Numbered from the stretch's first letter, positions 28,434-38,437 are shown. The stretch: DNA of 45,709 nt from Microcaldota archaeon (GCA_021806095.1 JAJZYD010000003.1:1-45709), one strand, 5' to 3'. The notes: generated by a model from the sequence alone, not told the origin. Translations and numbers: made by a program.

Positions 28434-29177
28434 ATGGGGGAATATAATATAAAGGTGTTAAATATTATGACTAGCATACCTGAGGGGTATGAATATACCT
28501 GGTATAGAAGTATTAAGTGCAAGTTATGTGGTGATTGGATACCAATATTTAGTTTGGGTCATTATAAAAGTAAACTAGAAGGATCAGATGAATTCTCCAA
28601 AAAAATAATGTTTGTACATCTTTATGGTGATAATAAATTTATCCCTTATTTTTTTGAAAGACTTTGTACAACTTATAAAGAATGGTTTGAGCCAGATAAA
28701 TTTGCATTTGATTATATTTGTGTTATACCTTCTCATAAAAAAGATCAGATTAATGCAAATCTCAAATATTTAGCAGAAGAATTTGGAAAGTTTATTAATG
28801 TAAATTACACTCCTTTGCTCCTTCGTAATAGAGAAGTATCAGAACAACATAAAATAAACAAAATAGAAGAGCGTTTAGAAAATGCAAAAGAGTCCATCAG
28901 TGTTAATGGAAATGTAAAAGACAAGACCATTTTGGTTTTGGACAATATTACTACTACGGGAATAACAATAATGGTAGCTCATGAAGCACTTAAACAAGCT
29001 GGTGCTAAAGAAACAATATTTATTGTATTAGGATTAAGCTCTCACTTTGGAATTTATAATGATTTTGATCTTAATCCCAATCTCAAGTTTAGAGCTAGAG
29101 GTATAATTGAAAAGTTTCATTCAAACAAGTTAAGTAAAGAAGAAAGAGATAAACATAAATCAAAAATAAATAGATAA
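28434..29177 (+). CDS. ComF-like phosphoribosyltransferase
   Basis: N-terminal CKLCG, FDYICVIPSHKKDQINANLKYLAEEFGKFI, LRNREVSEQHKINKIEERLENAKESI, PRPP loop TILVLDNITTTGITIMVAHEALKQAGA. Confidence 0.8.
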   Translation: MGEYNIKVLNIMTSIPEGYEYTWYRSIKCKLCGDWIPIFSLGHYKSKLEGSDEFSKKIMFVHLYGDNKFIPYFFERLCTTYKEWFEPDKFAFDYICVIPSHKKDQINANLKYLAEEFGKFINVNYTPLLLRNREVSEQHKINKIEERLENAKESISVNGNVKDKTILVLDNITTTGITIMVAHEALKQAGAKETIFIVLGLSSHFGIYNDFDLNPNLKFRARGIIEKFHSNKLSKEERDKHKSKINR

Positions 29178-29195
29178 ATAATAATAAAAGATACT

Positions 29196-30050
29196 ATGAA
29201 TTTTATTAATAATATATTAGAAAAATTAATTGCGGGAAGATGGATTGCTGGATCTAATATAGATGATGTATTAGAAGAAGCAAAAGCAATAAACAAACAT
29301 AATATTTCTGCCATATTGAATTATTTAGGAGAAGATATAACTGATGAAAATAAAATAGCAGAAACAATCAATGTCTATAAAGATTTAATAGACAAAATTT
29401 ATGAAAAGAGGATAAATGCTGACATTTCCATCAAGCCGACACAGATAGGCGCTAGAATAAACAATACTTTCCTTGAAAAGAACTACTTATATTTAATTAA
29501 ATATGCCAATTCTAAGAATGTATTTGTATGGTTAGATATGGAGGACCACGATGTAGTTGATTCAACAATCAAATTATATAAAAAGGGTTTGAAGTATACT
29601 AACAATATTGGCATATGTATTCAATCAAACCTAAAGCGCAGTATAAATGATCTAAACCATCTTCCTAGAAATTCAATAATAAGGATTGTTAAAGGTGCTT
29701 ACGCAGTAGATGATAAAATAGGTTACAACAGCAAAGCAAAAGTTAATAATAATTATAAGTTGCTGATAAAATATTTGTTTGAAAACATGGGAAGATTTGT
29801 AGTTGCAACTCATGACATTAAAATGATTGAATATGCAAAATCATTAAATAAGAAGTACAAGAAAAATGTTTCATATGCTTTCCTGAAGGGAATAATGAAT
29901 GAATATGCAAAAGAGCTTGCAAATAGTAAAAAAGTTTCAATGTATGTTCCTTTTGGAGACCAATGGATCCAGTATTCATATAGAAGAATGAGAGAAGCAG
30001 GCCATATTTCTTTGATACTTAAATCCCTAATGCGTAACCAAAAAATATAG
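29196..30050 (+). CDS. Proline dehydrogenase
   Basis: AGRWIAG, SIKPTQIG, VWLDMED, RIVKGAYA, FVVATHD, YVPFGDQWIQYSYRRMREA. Confidence 0.85.
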   Translation: MNFINNILEKLIAGRWIAGSNIDDVLEEAKAINKHNISAILNYLGEDITDENKIAETINVYKDLIDKIYEKRINADISIKPTQIGARINNTFLEKNYLYLIKYANSKNVFVWLDMEDHDVVDSTIKLYKKGLKYTNNIGICIQSNLKRSINDLNHLPRNSIIRIVKGAYAVDDKIGYNSKAKVNNNYKLLIKYLFENMGRFVVATHDIKMIEYAKSLNKKYKKNVSYAFLKGIMNEYAKELANSKKVSMYVPFGDQWIQYSYRRMREAGHISLILKSLMRNQKI

Positions 30051-30201
30051 TATTCACACTAATTTGAATTATATATTATCAATATATTATTTATAATTAT
30101 ATATATTAATTATCTATATTCATGATAATATTGAAAAATAAAGATTATTAAATAATAAACTAAAAATCTATAATTTATATTAAGAGGTATGAGTGAATTT
30201 T

Positions 30202-31644
30202 ATGTTTGAAAAGATAGAAACAAAAGGCATTACAACAAAAAAAACAAATCTTGGAGAATGGTATTCGGAAGTATTGACAAAATCAGAATTTATTGATTAC
30301 AGTGATGTTTCTGGATGTTATATATTGAGGCCAGCTGCAAATTTTGTTTGGGAGACTATAAAGGAAGCTACTGATAAAGAGTTTAAAAAACTTGGAATTC
30401 AAGATGTATATTTTCCATTATTTATACCAGAAAAGTATTTAAAAAAAGAAGAGGAGAATTTCGAACATTTTAAAACAGAAGTTGCATGGGTTACTCATGG
30501 TGGGAATAGCAAACTTGATGAAAGGCTTGCAGTGAGGCCGACATCAGAAACAATAATGTATGTGAGCTATTCAAAATGGATCAGATCCTGGAGAGATCTG
30601 CCACTTAGATACAACCAGTGGAATAATGTTGTTAGGTGGGAATTCAAGCATCCAATGCCTTTTATACGAGGGCGCGAGTTCCTTTGGAATGAAGGCCATG
30701 ATGCCTTCGCAACAGAAGAAGAGGCAAGCGCTGAACGTGATAATGTTCTTGGCATCTATCAAAAGATTCTAAAAGATTATCTTGCCTTGCCTTATATTGC
30801 AGGAAGAAAGAGTGAAGAAGAAAAATTTGCAGGTGCTGTTGCAAGCTATAGCCTTGAAATGTTAATGCCTGATAGATTTGCAATACAAGGGCCTGCTTTC
30901 CACTATGACGGCACAAATTTTGCTAAAAGTTTTGATATAAAATTCCTTGACAAAGATGAACAAACAAAATATGTTTATCAAAATACATACGCGATATCAA
31001 CACGTGTAATTGGCATAATGGTTGCAAATCATAGTGATGAAAAAGGTTTAGTGATACCACCAAAGCTTGCTTTGATCCAAATTGTTATTGTTCCAATAAT
31101 GGGAAAGGATGATGAAATTGTACTCAAAAAAGCAAAAGAACTGAAAGAAAAATTGAGCAATTATTACAGAGTGAAATTAGATGATAGAAAAGGATATACA
31201 CCAGGATATAAATTCAATGAATGGGAGCTAAAAGGAGTTCCAATAAGAATAGAAATAGGTCCAAAGGATATAAAGAACAATTCAGTTGTTGTTGTAAGAA
31301 GAGATAATATCAAAAAATATAATATAATAATAGATAATTTATCAGATACAATAAAAGAGTTGATAAATGAAATACATGATAATTTGTATAAAAAAGCTGA
31401 GCAGTTCTTGAATGAACATATTACTGTTGTTTTAAATTATGATGAATTTAAAAAAGTGCTTGCAGACAAGCTAGGCTTTATACATGCCCCATGGTGTGGG
31501 GATGCAAAATGTGAAAATAGTATAAAAGAAGAGACAGGGGCAAAAATTACAAATATACCTTTTGACCAAAGTAAATTGAATGGAAAGTGCATATATTGCG
31601 GTAAAGACGCAAAATATATGGCAAACTTCGCAAAGAGTTATTGA
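30202..31644 (+). CDS. proS: Prolyl-tRNA synthetase (archaeal/eukaryal type)
   Basis: GEWYSEVLTKSEFIDYSDVSGCYILRP, RPTSETIMY, EFLWNEGHDAFAT, C-terminal APWCGD..C..CIYCGKDAKYMANFAKSY. ORF track start 30193; ATG 30202 also possible. Confidence 0.92.
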   Translation: MFEKIETKGITTKKTNLGEWYSEVLTKSEFIDYSDVSGCYILRPAANFVWETIKEATDKEFKKLGIQDVYFPLFIPEKYLKKEEENFEHFKTEVAWVTHGGNSKLDERLAVRPTSETIMYVSYSKWIRSWRDLPLRYNQWNNVVRWEFKHPMPFIRGREFLWNEGHDAFATEEEASAERDNVLGIYQKILKDYLALPYIAGRKSEEEKFAGAVASYSLEMLMPDRFAIQGPAFHYDGTNFAKSFDIKFLDKDEQTKYVYQNTYAISTRVIGIMVANHSDEKGLVIPPKLALIQIVIVPIMGKDDEIVLKKAKELKEKLSNYYRVKLDDRKGYTPGYKFNEWELKGVPIRIEIGPKDIKNNSVVVVRRDNIKKYNIIIDNLSDTIKELINEIHDNLYKKAEQFLNEHITVVLNYDEFKKVLADKLGFIHAPWCGDAKCENSIKEETGAKITNIPFDQSKLNGKCIYCGKDAKYMANFAKSY

Positions 31645-31652
31645 GTGGTTTG

Positions 31653-32000
31653 ATGGAGGAAATCGACAATGATATAAAGAGAATAAGCTATGATGAATTC
31701 TCAAAGATTGATTTGAGGGTTGCTAAGGTTATTGATGTTGAGGAAGTTGAGAATTCAAAGAAGCTCTACAAGCTCACTTTAGATGCTGGAGAAGCTAAAA
31801 GAATAATTATTGCAGGAATACAAAAATATTATACAAAGGAAGAGCTTATTAACCGCAATATAATAATTGTAGCAAACCTCGAGCCAAAAATGCTGGCAGG
31901 ACTGACATCAAATGGCATGCTCCTAGCGGCATCAGATGACGATAAGGTTATATTGCTTACAACAATGTCAGATGCAAAGCCAGGCTCAAAAATAGGCTAA
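31653..32000 (+). CDS. tRNA-binding (EMAP/MetRS-beta-like) domain protein
   Basis: FSKIDLRVAKVIDVEEVENSKKLYKLTLDAGEAKRIIIAGIQKYYTKEEL..IIIVANLEPKMLAGLTSNGMLLAA. ATG 31653 within ORF 31641-32000. Confidence 0.85.
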   Translation: MEEIDNDIKRISYDEFSKIDLRVAKVIDVEEVENSKKLYKLTLDAGEAKRIIIAGIQKYYTKEELINRNIIIVANLEPKMLAGLTSNGMLLAASDDDKVILLTTMSDAKPGSKIG

Positions 32001-32131
32001 TTATCATTTGTCAATCTAAATAATAAAATATAATTTTATATTTGTGCAGATTTTTATATTTAATATTATACTCAATAAAAAAATAAATAGTGAAATTTTA
32101 AAAAAGTTAAAAATTATAATATAATTATTAT

Positions 32132-33790
32132 TTATTTTAATCTTTCAAGCGCTTCAATCTGCTCTTTTCTTAATTTAGAAAATATTAATTCTGGCTTTAT
32201 GTTTTCTGATAATTTTATACTGTTTGAATCAACATTAAGTGCATCAAGCGTTGGTTCTTTATCAATTCCAAAATATAATAATATTTTCATACTGGTATTT
32301 GGCGTAAAAGGGTACAAGAGTATTGCAAGTTTATATATCAGCAGAAGTTCCGTTTTAATAATTTTAGAAAATTCTTTTGCTGAATCTGAATCGGGATTAT
32401 TAGCTGCATCTTTTACAAGTACCCATGGTTGATGCTTGCTCATTATATTATTGCCAAGCTCTGCAAGTTCTATTGCAACTCTAAGCGCTTCTCTGAGCTC
32501 TATTGATTCAAATCTAAGCACATATTCTGCTTCTAGCCTTTCTATTTCTTCTCTATATAGTTTGCTATCAACTTCTCTTATAATATTTGTATTTTTTGTT
32601 GCAATTATAAGTATTCTATTGATGAGATTGCCTATTTTATCATTCATTATTTTATTGACAATCTCTTCAAATCCCTCAATTGAAAATTCACTATCAGCTG
32701 TTTCAGGATAAATATACATAAGTACAAATCTCCAATAATCTGCATCAGCTATTTCAAGTGCAGTTTTGATGTTTAAACCAACACCTTCACTCTTTGAGAA
32801 TTTGACTCCTTTTGATGTGAGAAATTCAGAAGCTCTTATTGTTTTTGGGAGTACAAAACCTATTTTTGAGCCCATCAAGATGGCAGGCCACATCGTTGTG
32901 TGGAATTCTAGATTGTCCTTGCCCATGAACTGCACAAGCCGCACATTTTTGTCAAGCCAATAATCCTTCCATCTTTTGGAATCCCACTCTTTTGTTATTC
33001 CTATATAGCTTATAAGGGCATCAAACCATACATAAAATACATAATCTTCATAGCCTTTTAGCGGCACAGGGAAGCCCCATTTCATCATACGTGTTATATC
33101 TCTTGGATGCAAGCCCTCATTGATAAAGCTTAATGATTTATTGATTGCGTTCTTTGTCCAATTGTTTGGGGATTCTCTATTGATAAATGCACTGAGCTCA
33201 AGCTCAAACTTATCAAGCTCAAAAGCAAGATTCTTCTCCTCAATAAATGAAATGTCGCTTTTGCCACATATAACACAAACTGGATTTATAAGCTCTTGAG
33301 CTGTTAGAAGCTTATTGCAATCATTGCATTGATCGCCCCTTGCATGGCCTCCACAATAAGGACACGTTCCTTCTATAAAACGTTCGGTAATAAATCGCTT
33401 ATCAATATTGCAATATGGTTGTATACTTTTGACTTCTTTGATAAAATTATTTTTATAGAGTGCATTAAATATTTCATATACAGTTTCCTTATTTTCTTTT
33501 GTATGGGTCTTCCCATATTTTGTAAATGTAAATTCAAATTTGTCAAATAATCTCTTGATCTCTTCATGCATATCATCAGCTAATCTTTCGGGTTCAATAC
33601 CTTTTTTTAATGCATCAAGTTCTATTGGTGTTCCATGTTGGTCAGAGCCACAGATATAAATAGCATCATCGCCATTCATTCTTAAGTATTTATAATATAC
33701 ATCTGCAGGAAGAAATGAACCTATTGTATTACCTAAATGTGGTATTGAATAGGCATATGGAAGCGCTGCAGTAACAATAATTTTGCTCAT
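32132..33790 (-). CDS. metG: Methionyl-tRNA synthetase (catalytic)
   Basis: TAALPYAYSIPHLGNTIGSFLPADVYYKYLR, CPYCGG..CNDCNK zinc knuckle, KGVKFSKSEGVGLN (KFSKS). Confidence 0.93.
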   Translation of the reverse strand: MSKIIVTAALPYAYSIPHLGNTIGSFLPADVYYKYLRMNGDDAIYICGSDQHGTPIELDALKKGIEPERLADDMHEEIKRLFDKFEFTFTKYGKTHTKENKETVYEIFNALYKNNFIKEVKSIQPYCNIDKRFITERFIEGTCPYCGGHARGDQCNDCNKLLTAQELINPVCVICGKSDISFIEEKNLAFELDKFELELSAFINRESPNNWTKNAINKSLSFINEGLHPRDITRMMKWGFPVPLKGYEDYVFYVWFDALISYIGITKEWDSKRWKDYWLDKNVRLVQFMGKDNLEFHTTMWPAILMGSKIGFVLPKTIRASEFLTSKGVKFSKSEGVGLNIKTALEIADADYWRFVLMYIYPETADSEFSIEGFEEIVNKIMNDKIGNLINRILIIATKNTNIIREVDSKLYREEIERLEAEYVLRFESIELREALRVAIELAELGNNIMSKHQPWVLVKDAANNPDSDSAKEFSKIIKTELLLIYKLAILLYPFTPNTSMKILLYFGIDKEPTLDALNVDSNSIKLSENIKPELIFSKLRKEQIEALERLK

Positions 33791-33901
33791 CTTATTACCT
33801 AAATATTGATATAAATATATAATAAATAATTATTTAATATTATTTTTATCTTTTTTTATTTGTTTTGTATATTCTATAACTTTATAATAAAGTCAATGAA
33901 C

Positions 33902-34456
33902 TTATTTACGCTTAAATACCAGCCCGTAGTGATTTATTCCTGGTATAAATTCTTTTTCAAGCTTGAAGTCCTTGAAAAATCCAATATAATCCTCTTTGCT
34001 CATCCTTATGCTCATTGGAGGGCCAAATGATGTTTCTTTTTTCTCCCAGTCTACTATTATGACACTGCCTGCATGCTTTAATATCCTTAATGCTTCTTCG
34101 TAGACTTTCTCTCTTTCCCTCATGTCATGGAAGGAATTAGCAAACAATACAGCATCTACAGTATTTGAAGGTATTGATGTATGCGATGCATCCTCATTTA
34201 ATACTATTGTATTATCATTATCTATCCTCTTTTTCAATTCTTTAATTGCTTCTTTATTTGAATCTACGCAATAAAGTTTTTCAGCATAATTTTGCAAATA
34301 TTTACAATAAAATCCGCTGCCACACCCAAGCTCTGCTATGATTTTTGCATTTCCAAGTGCATCTAACATGAATTGATCCGGCTTTTCATTTTGCTCTCTT
34401 GATGCTCCATCATACATATGGAATCTATACATTCCTATATTATCTTTTTCCTCCAC
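33902..34456 (-). CDS. Class I SAM-dependent methyltransferase
   Basis: IAELGCGSGFYCKYL, LYCVDSNKEAIKELK, DAVLFANSFHDM. Confidence 0.82.
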   Translation of the reverse strand: MEEKDNIGMYRFHMYDGASREQNEKPDQFMLDALGNAKIIAELGCGSGFYCKYLQNYAEKLYCVDSNKEAIKELKKRIDNDNTIVLNEDASHTSIPSNTVDAVLFANSFHDMREREKVYEEALRILKHAGSVIIVDWEKKETSFGPPMSIRMSKEDYIGFFKDFKLEKEFIPGINHYGLVFKRK

Positions 34457-34577
34457 ATAATCACATTATTTATTAAAATATTAAATGTAAAATTCTTTAT
34501 ATTTTTATTATAAATAACATTTTGATTTTTAACTTCCCAAAGGAAAGGAAAAGAAAAAAAAAGGTAAAAAATAAAAA

Positions 34578-35141
34578 TTATTGATCAAAGCTCACTTTTA
34601 CATCCTGCTTTTCTTCTTCTGCTACATTAAACATTTGCTTTGCATTATAGTGCATGAATGAAGCAACTATATCTGATGGGAATTGCTGTATTTTAATGTT
34701 GAAATTATTTACAGAATTATTGTATAATTCTCTCTGATCTGCAAGTTGATTTTCTATGTCAGTTATGCTTTGTTGGAGCTGCATTACATTATTATCTGCT
34801 TTAAGGTCTGGATAATTTTCCATAACCGCAAACAATGTTTTCAGAGCACCAGTAATCTGATTAGAAGTATCCATCTTTGCCTGTATATTATTTTGAGGAA
34901 CAGTTTCCCATGCGCTTCTGAGCTTTGTTATATTTGTCATCACTCCCTTTTCATATTTCATATAGCCGCTTACACTATCAATAAGTTTGCCAAGCATATC
35001 ATGTCTCTTCTGTAGTAAAACATCAATATTTTTCCAATTTTTATTTACATCATTATTCAATACTACTAAGGAGTTGTATATTAAAACAAATGCAGCTACT
35101 ATGATAAGAATAATGACCCCTATTATTATTTCCAGTAACAT
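34578..35141 (-). CDS. lemA: LemA family protein
   Basis: N-terminal TM; YNSLVVLNNDVNKNWKNIDVLLQKRHDMLGKLIDSV; DIENQLADQRELYNNSVNNFNIKIQQFPSDIVA. Confidence 0.88.
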   Translation of the reverse strand: MLLEIIIGVIILIIVAAFVLIYNSLVVLNNDVNKNWKNIDVLLQKRHDMLGKLIDSVSGYMKYEKGVMTNITKLRSAWETVPQNNIQAKMDTSNQITGALKTLFAVMENYPDLKADNNVMQLQQSITDIENQLADQRELYNNSVNNFNIKIQQFPSDIVASFMHYNAKQMFNVAEEEKQDVKVSFDQ

Positions 35142-35358
35142 ATTACCACTTTTTTATAAATATAAATATATTTCAAGTATTTATTATAGATAAATATTTA
35201 AAATACTTTGTTATTAGTTATAATATATGTTAACTATAACCGTCAAAATTCTAAAACTAATAAAGGATATAATAAAAGGATTGTAATATAATAATAAAAT
35301 ATATAATAATTTGAATATAAAATAAATAAATTGATGAAAGATAATAGGGTAAGATTAT

Positions 35359-36426
35359 ATGGATTATTTGCTTGTTTGCTCAAATTGTGGTATCAATTAT
35401 AAAAGTGATTATAAAAAACAGATATGCAATTCATGTAATGGATTATTAGCTGTGAAATATAAACAAAATATAAACAATAGGCTGATTAAAAATAATGAAA
35501 TTCATTCATTCTGGGATTTTGAGGAGCTGCTTCCGAAGTCAAATTATAAACATTATGAATTGGGAAATACAAAGCTCATAAAAACAGATGAAAAGAATCT
35601 TTACTTCAAGTTGGAGATAGAAAATCCAACAAGATCATTTAAAGATAGAGGCTCAGTAATAGAGGTTGCAAAGGCTGTTGAGTATGGCTATGACAAAATT
35701 GCATGCGCTTCTACTGGCAATATGGCTTATTCAATAGCATACTATGCAAAACTTTATGGAATAAAATCAAAAATATTCATAAGCAACAATGCTAACAAGG
35801 ATAAAGTAAAATATATAAGAGAAACACACGATGCAGATATAACTAAAGTTGATGGCGATTTTAATATGGCTTTAAAAATAGCTGAGCAGTATGCTGAGCG
35901 TGAGCATGCATTTCTAGCTGGCGATTACTGTTATAGAATGGAAGGGCAGCGTACAATAGCATATGAACTTGCAAGGCAGATTGAAGATGTAAGCAATATA
36001 ATTATACCTGTTGGAAATGCAACATTATTAAGTGGGGTATTAAAAGCAGAAAAAGAGATGTTTGATGCAAAGATTATAAAGAAAATGCCTAAAATAATAG
36101 GCGTTGAGGCAGAGCGATGTGCACCGCTTTATAAAGCATTCATGAATAGCAGCAAAGTAATATATGAAAAACCCAATACAAAGGCTGATGCAATAGCTGT
36201 GGGTTATCCAACTTTTGGAGAGCAGAGCATTGAACTTCTTAAGCAATACAAGGGATTGTTTGTTGCTGTAAGTGATCAGGAAATGATTAAAGAGCAGAAT
36301 GAATTCTATAATAATTATGGATTAATTGCAGAGATGGCGGGGGTAGCTGCAATTGCCGCATTCAAAAAGTTAAAGAAGAAACTTAAAGGCAAAAGTATTG
36401 CAATAATAAGCGGAGGAAATATATAA
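35359..36426 (+). CDS. thrC: Threonine synthase-like PLP enzyme
   Basis: N-terminal zinc ribbon CSNCG..CNSC, ENPTRSFKDRGS (PLP lysine), ACASTGNMAYSIAYYA, IIPVGNATLLSGV. Confidence 0.85.
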   Translation: MDYLLVCSNCGINYKSDYKKQICNSCNGLLAVKYKQNINNRLIKNNEIHSFWDFEELLPKSNYKHYELGNTKLIKTDEKNLYFKLEIENPTRSFKDRGSVIEVAKAVEYGYDKIACASTGNMAYSIAYYAKLYGIKSKIFISNNANKDKVKYIRETHDADITKVDGDFNMALKIAEQYAEREHAFLAGDYCYRMEGQRTIAYELARQIEDVSNIIIPVGNATLLSGVLKAEKEMFDAKIIKKMPKIIGVEAERCAPLYKAFMNSSKVIYEKPNTKADAIAVGYPTFGEQSIELLKQYKGLFVAVSDQEMIKEQNEFYNNYGLIAEMAGVAAIAAFKKLKKKLKGKSIAIISGGNI

Positions 36427-36448
36427 AATAAATTTAGATGTTTTTTAT

Positions 36449-37108
36449 ATGGAGGCCAAAAAAATTTTTAATGAAGTATATAAGATTGATGGCAAAATAG
36501 CTACGCTTAATTTAGTAAGGGGCAAAAAAGTATATAACGAAGTGCTTGTAGATATAAATGGTATTGAATACAGGCTTTGGAACCCCTATCGGAGCAAGCT
36601 TTCAGCAGCTATCTTAAAAGGGCTAAAGACATTCGCAATAAAGAAAGGATCATACGTGCTTTATTTAGGAGCATCAACAGGAACAACATCAAGCCACGTC
36701 AGCGACATTGTTGGCATTGACGGCAGAATTTATGCAGTCGAAATATCTGAAAGGAGCATGCGCGATTTGATTAAACTCTGTGAGATTAGGAATAATATGC
36801 TTCCTATCCTTGAGGATGCAAGCCATCCTGATAGATATGCAGAAGTCATAAACACGTGCGATATAATTTATCAAGATGTGTCTGCAAAGAACCAGGTAGA
36901 AATATTAAGAAACAATTCAAGATTCTTAAAGAAAGGAGGCATTGCCTATTTTATTATAAAATCACAAAGCATAGATATTTCAAGGCCTCCTGAAAAAATA
37001 TTTGAAGAATCTTTGCAAAGCTTGTCAGACATATTTGATGTTGTTGAGAAGTTGACACTTGAACCATATGATAATATGCACATGTTTGCTGTGCTTAAAA
37101 AACGATGA
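36449..37108 (+). CDS. flpA: Fibrillarin-like rRNA/tRNA 2'-O-methyltransferase
   Basis: YRLWNPYRSKLSAAILKG, YLGASTGTTSSHVSDIVG, YAVEISERSMRDL, IYQDVSAKNQVEIL. Confidence 0.93.
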   Translation: MEAKKIFNEVYKIDGKIATLNLVRGKKVYNEVLVDINGIEYRLWNPYRSKLSAAILKGLKTFAIKKGSYVLYLGASTGTTSSHVSDIVGIDGRIYAVEISERSMRDLIKLCEIRNNMLPILEDASHPDRYAEVINTCDIIYQDVSAKNQVEILRNNSRFLKKGGIAYFIIKSQSIDISRPPEKIFEESLQSLSDIFDVVEKLTLEPYDNMHMFAVLKKR

Positions 37109-37917
37109 TTATTGTGAATGATTTAAAAAATATAAATAAAATAATAAAGAAGTTAATTAGCAATTCAACATTGAATACACTTAATATAAATAATCATGAG
37201 GAGTGTGCGTACTGCGGCACAGAAAATATTATTTCAAATAGCATATGGATCTGCACTAATTGCAAGTGCATAAACAGCTCGCTTTCAAAAAAATTGATAA
37301 TGTCTGATCCTGCATTGTTGAAAACAATTTCAGAGATATATGAATTAAGGAAAAGCGAAATGTATGATGATGCGATAGCAAAATATGACGCAATTAAAAA
37401 CTATACTGATGTAAGATTCGCTTATGCTGAAGCTCGCTTATGTAGATATGCATCTGACAAAATACTTGAACAGGTTGATTATAACAGGAAGGATTTTATG
37501 GAGGAGAATGCAGAGCTGAAATCAAAAGCATCTGCATACGAATCAAAAGCGAAGCATCTTTTCTACAAAGTTATTTATGCTGTCCAGAATGCGCAGAATC
37601 CAACTCAAGAAATGCTGTTCATGCGGGCCATGGCTGAGCTTGAGCTCAAAAGATTCAAGGATGTTAAAGCAACACTCACATTGTTTGATTCATCCGCTCC
37701 AAATCCAATGGCTGATTACACCAAGGTGTTGTTTGATATTGAAATAAAAGATTACGAAAACGCTTTGGATAATGCATCCAAGATTATATCCAGCAACATA
37801 TTCAAAGAGAATGCTTTTTATTATGCTGCCATAATTCTAATAAAATTAAATAAAATAAACGAAGCAAAGAAGATTTTGAAAGCGTTATCAAAGTTCAATC
37901 TAAAAATTCTACAATAG
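37105..37917 (+). CDS. Zinc-ribbon protein with TPR-like helical region
   Basis: CAYCGTENIISNSIWICTNCKC then helical repeats (AYAEARLCRYASDK...). Start overlaps the flpA stop. Confidence 0.6.
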   Translation: MIIVNDLKNINKIIKKLISNSTLNTLNINNHEECAYCGTENIISNSIWICTNCKCINSSLSKKLIMSDPALLKTISEIYELRKSEMYDDAIAKYDAIKNYTDVRFAYAEARLCRYASDKILEQVDYNRKDFMEENAELKSKASAYESKAKHLFYKVIYAVQNAQNPTQEMLFMRAMAELELKRFKDVKATLTLFDSSAPNPMADYTKVLFDIEIKDYENALDNASKIISSNIFKENAFYYAAIILIKLNKINEAKKILKALSKFNLKILQ

Positions 37918-37941
37918 GAAGTTGTTTTTTAATTTTATAAT

Positions 37942-37973
37942 TTTATAAACACGTAACGGAATTTATAAACAAA
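37942..37973 (+). repeat. Iteron-like repeat cluster D (left flank of R-M island)
   Basis: TTTATAAACACG (37942) and TTTATAAACAAA (37962), 20-bp spacing. Confidence 0.5.
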
Positions 37974-38053
37974 ACGGGTTTTAACAATGTTCAGACCCTT
38001 CATTTGTTTGTTGTTCATGTAGTCGCTGCTTATATATATTATTTCATATTACA

Positions 38054-38069
38054 TTATGTATATACATAA
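38054..38069. promoter_or_regulatory. 16-bp perfect palindrome upstream of the AbrB-like gene
   Basis: TTATGTATATACATAA. Confidence 0.5.
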
Positions 38070-38149
38070 AAAAGGTATACTTTATCAAATGATATTATGG
38101 TAATATAGTAAGCTTTAAATACTTTTTCAAAGTATATCTATCTGATAAG

Positions 38150-38437
38150 ATGTCACGTAAGAAGATGAATATACGCCAGCAGCAAATCGGGCGTATGCAA
38201 ATGAGGATAAAATATACGAAGTTGCCAGAGGACGTCAAGAAGGCGATAGTATCAATGCCTTATATAGTAGAAGAAACAGTAAAACTCACATGGGATGGAA
38301 GGCAATTTATATTAAGGATACCTAAGGAAATTGCAGAGGAAGCAGGAATAACTGCTGAAAATCAGATCAAATTTAAATTTATTAAATTCCCTCCAGAATC
38401 TAATGAAAAATCCAAACTTGAAATAAGTGTATTATAA
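38150..38437 (+). CDS. AbrB/SpoVT-like small DNA-binding protein
   Basis: VKLTWDGRQFILRIPKEIAEEAGITAENQIKFKF resembles a swapped-hairpin AbrB domain. Confidence 0.6.
   Translation: MSRKKMNIRQQQIGRMQMRIKYTKLPEDVKKAIVSMPYIVEETVKLTWDGRQFILRIPKEIAEEAGITAENQIKFKFIKFPPESNEKSKLEISVL

Noticed and set aside
34520-34575. AACTTCCCAAAGGAAAGG segment resembling the start of the 26446 omegaRNA-like block
   Set aside because: Similarity limited to ~8 bp; no terminal hairpin or GTTCAC end.
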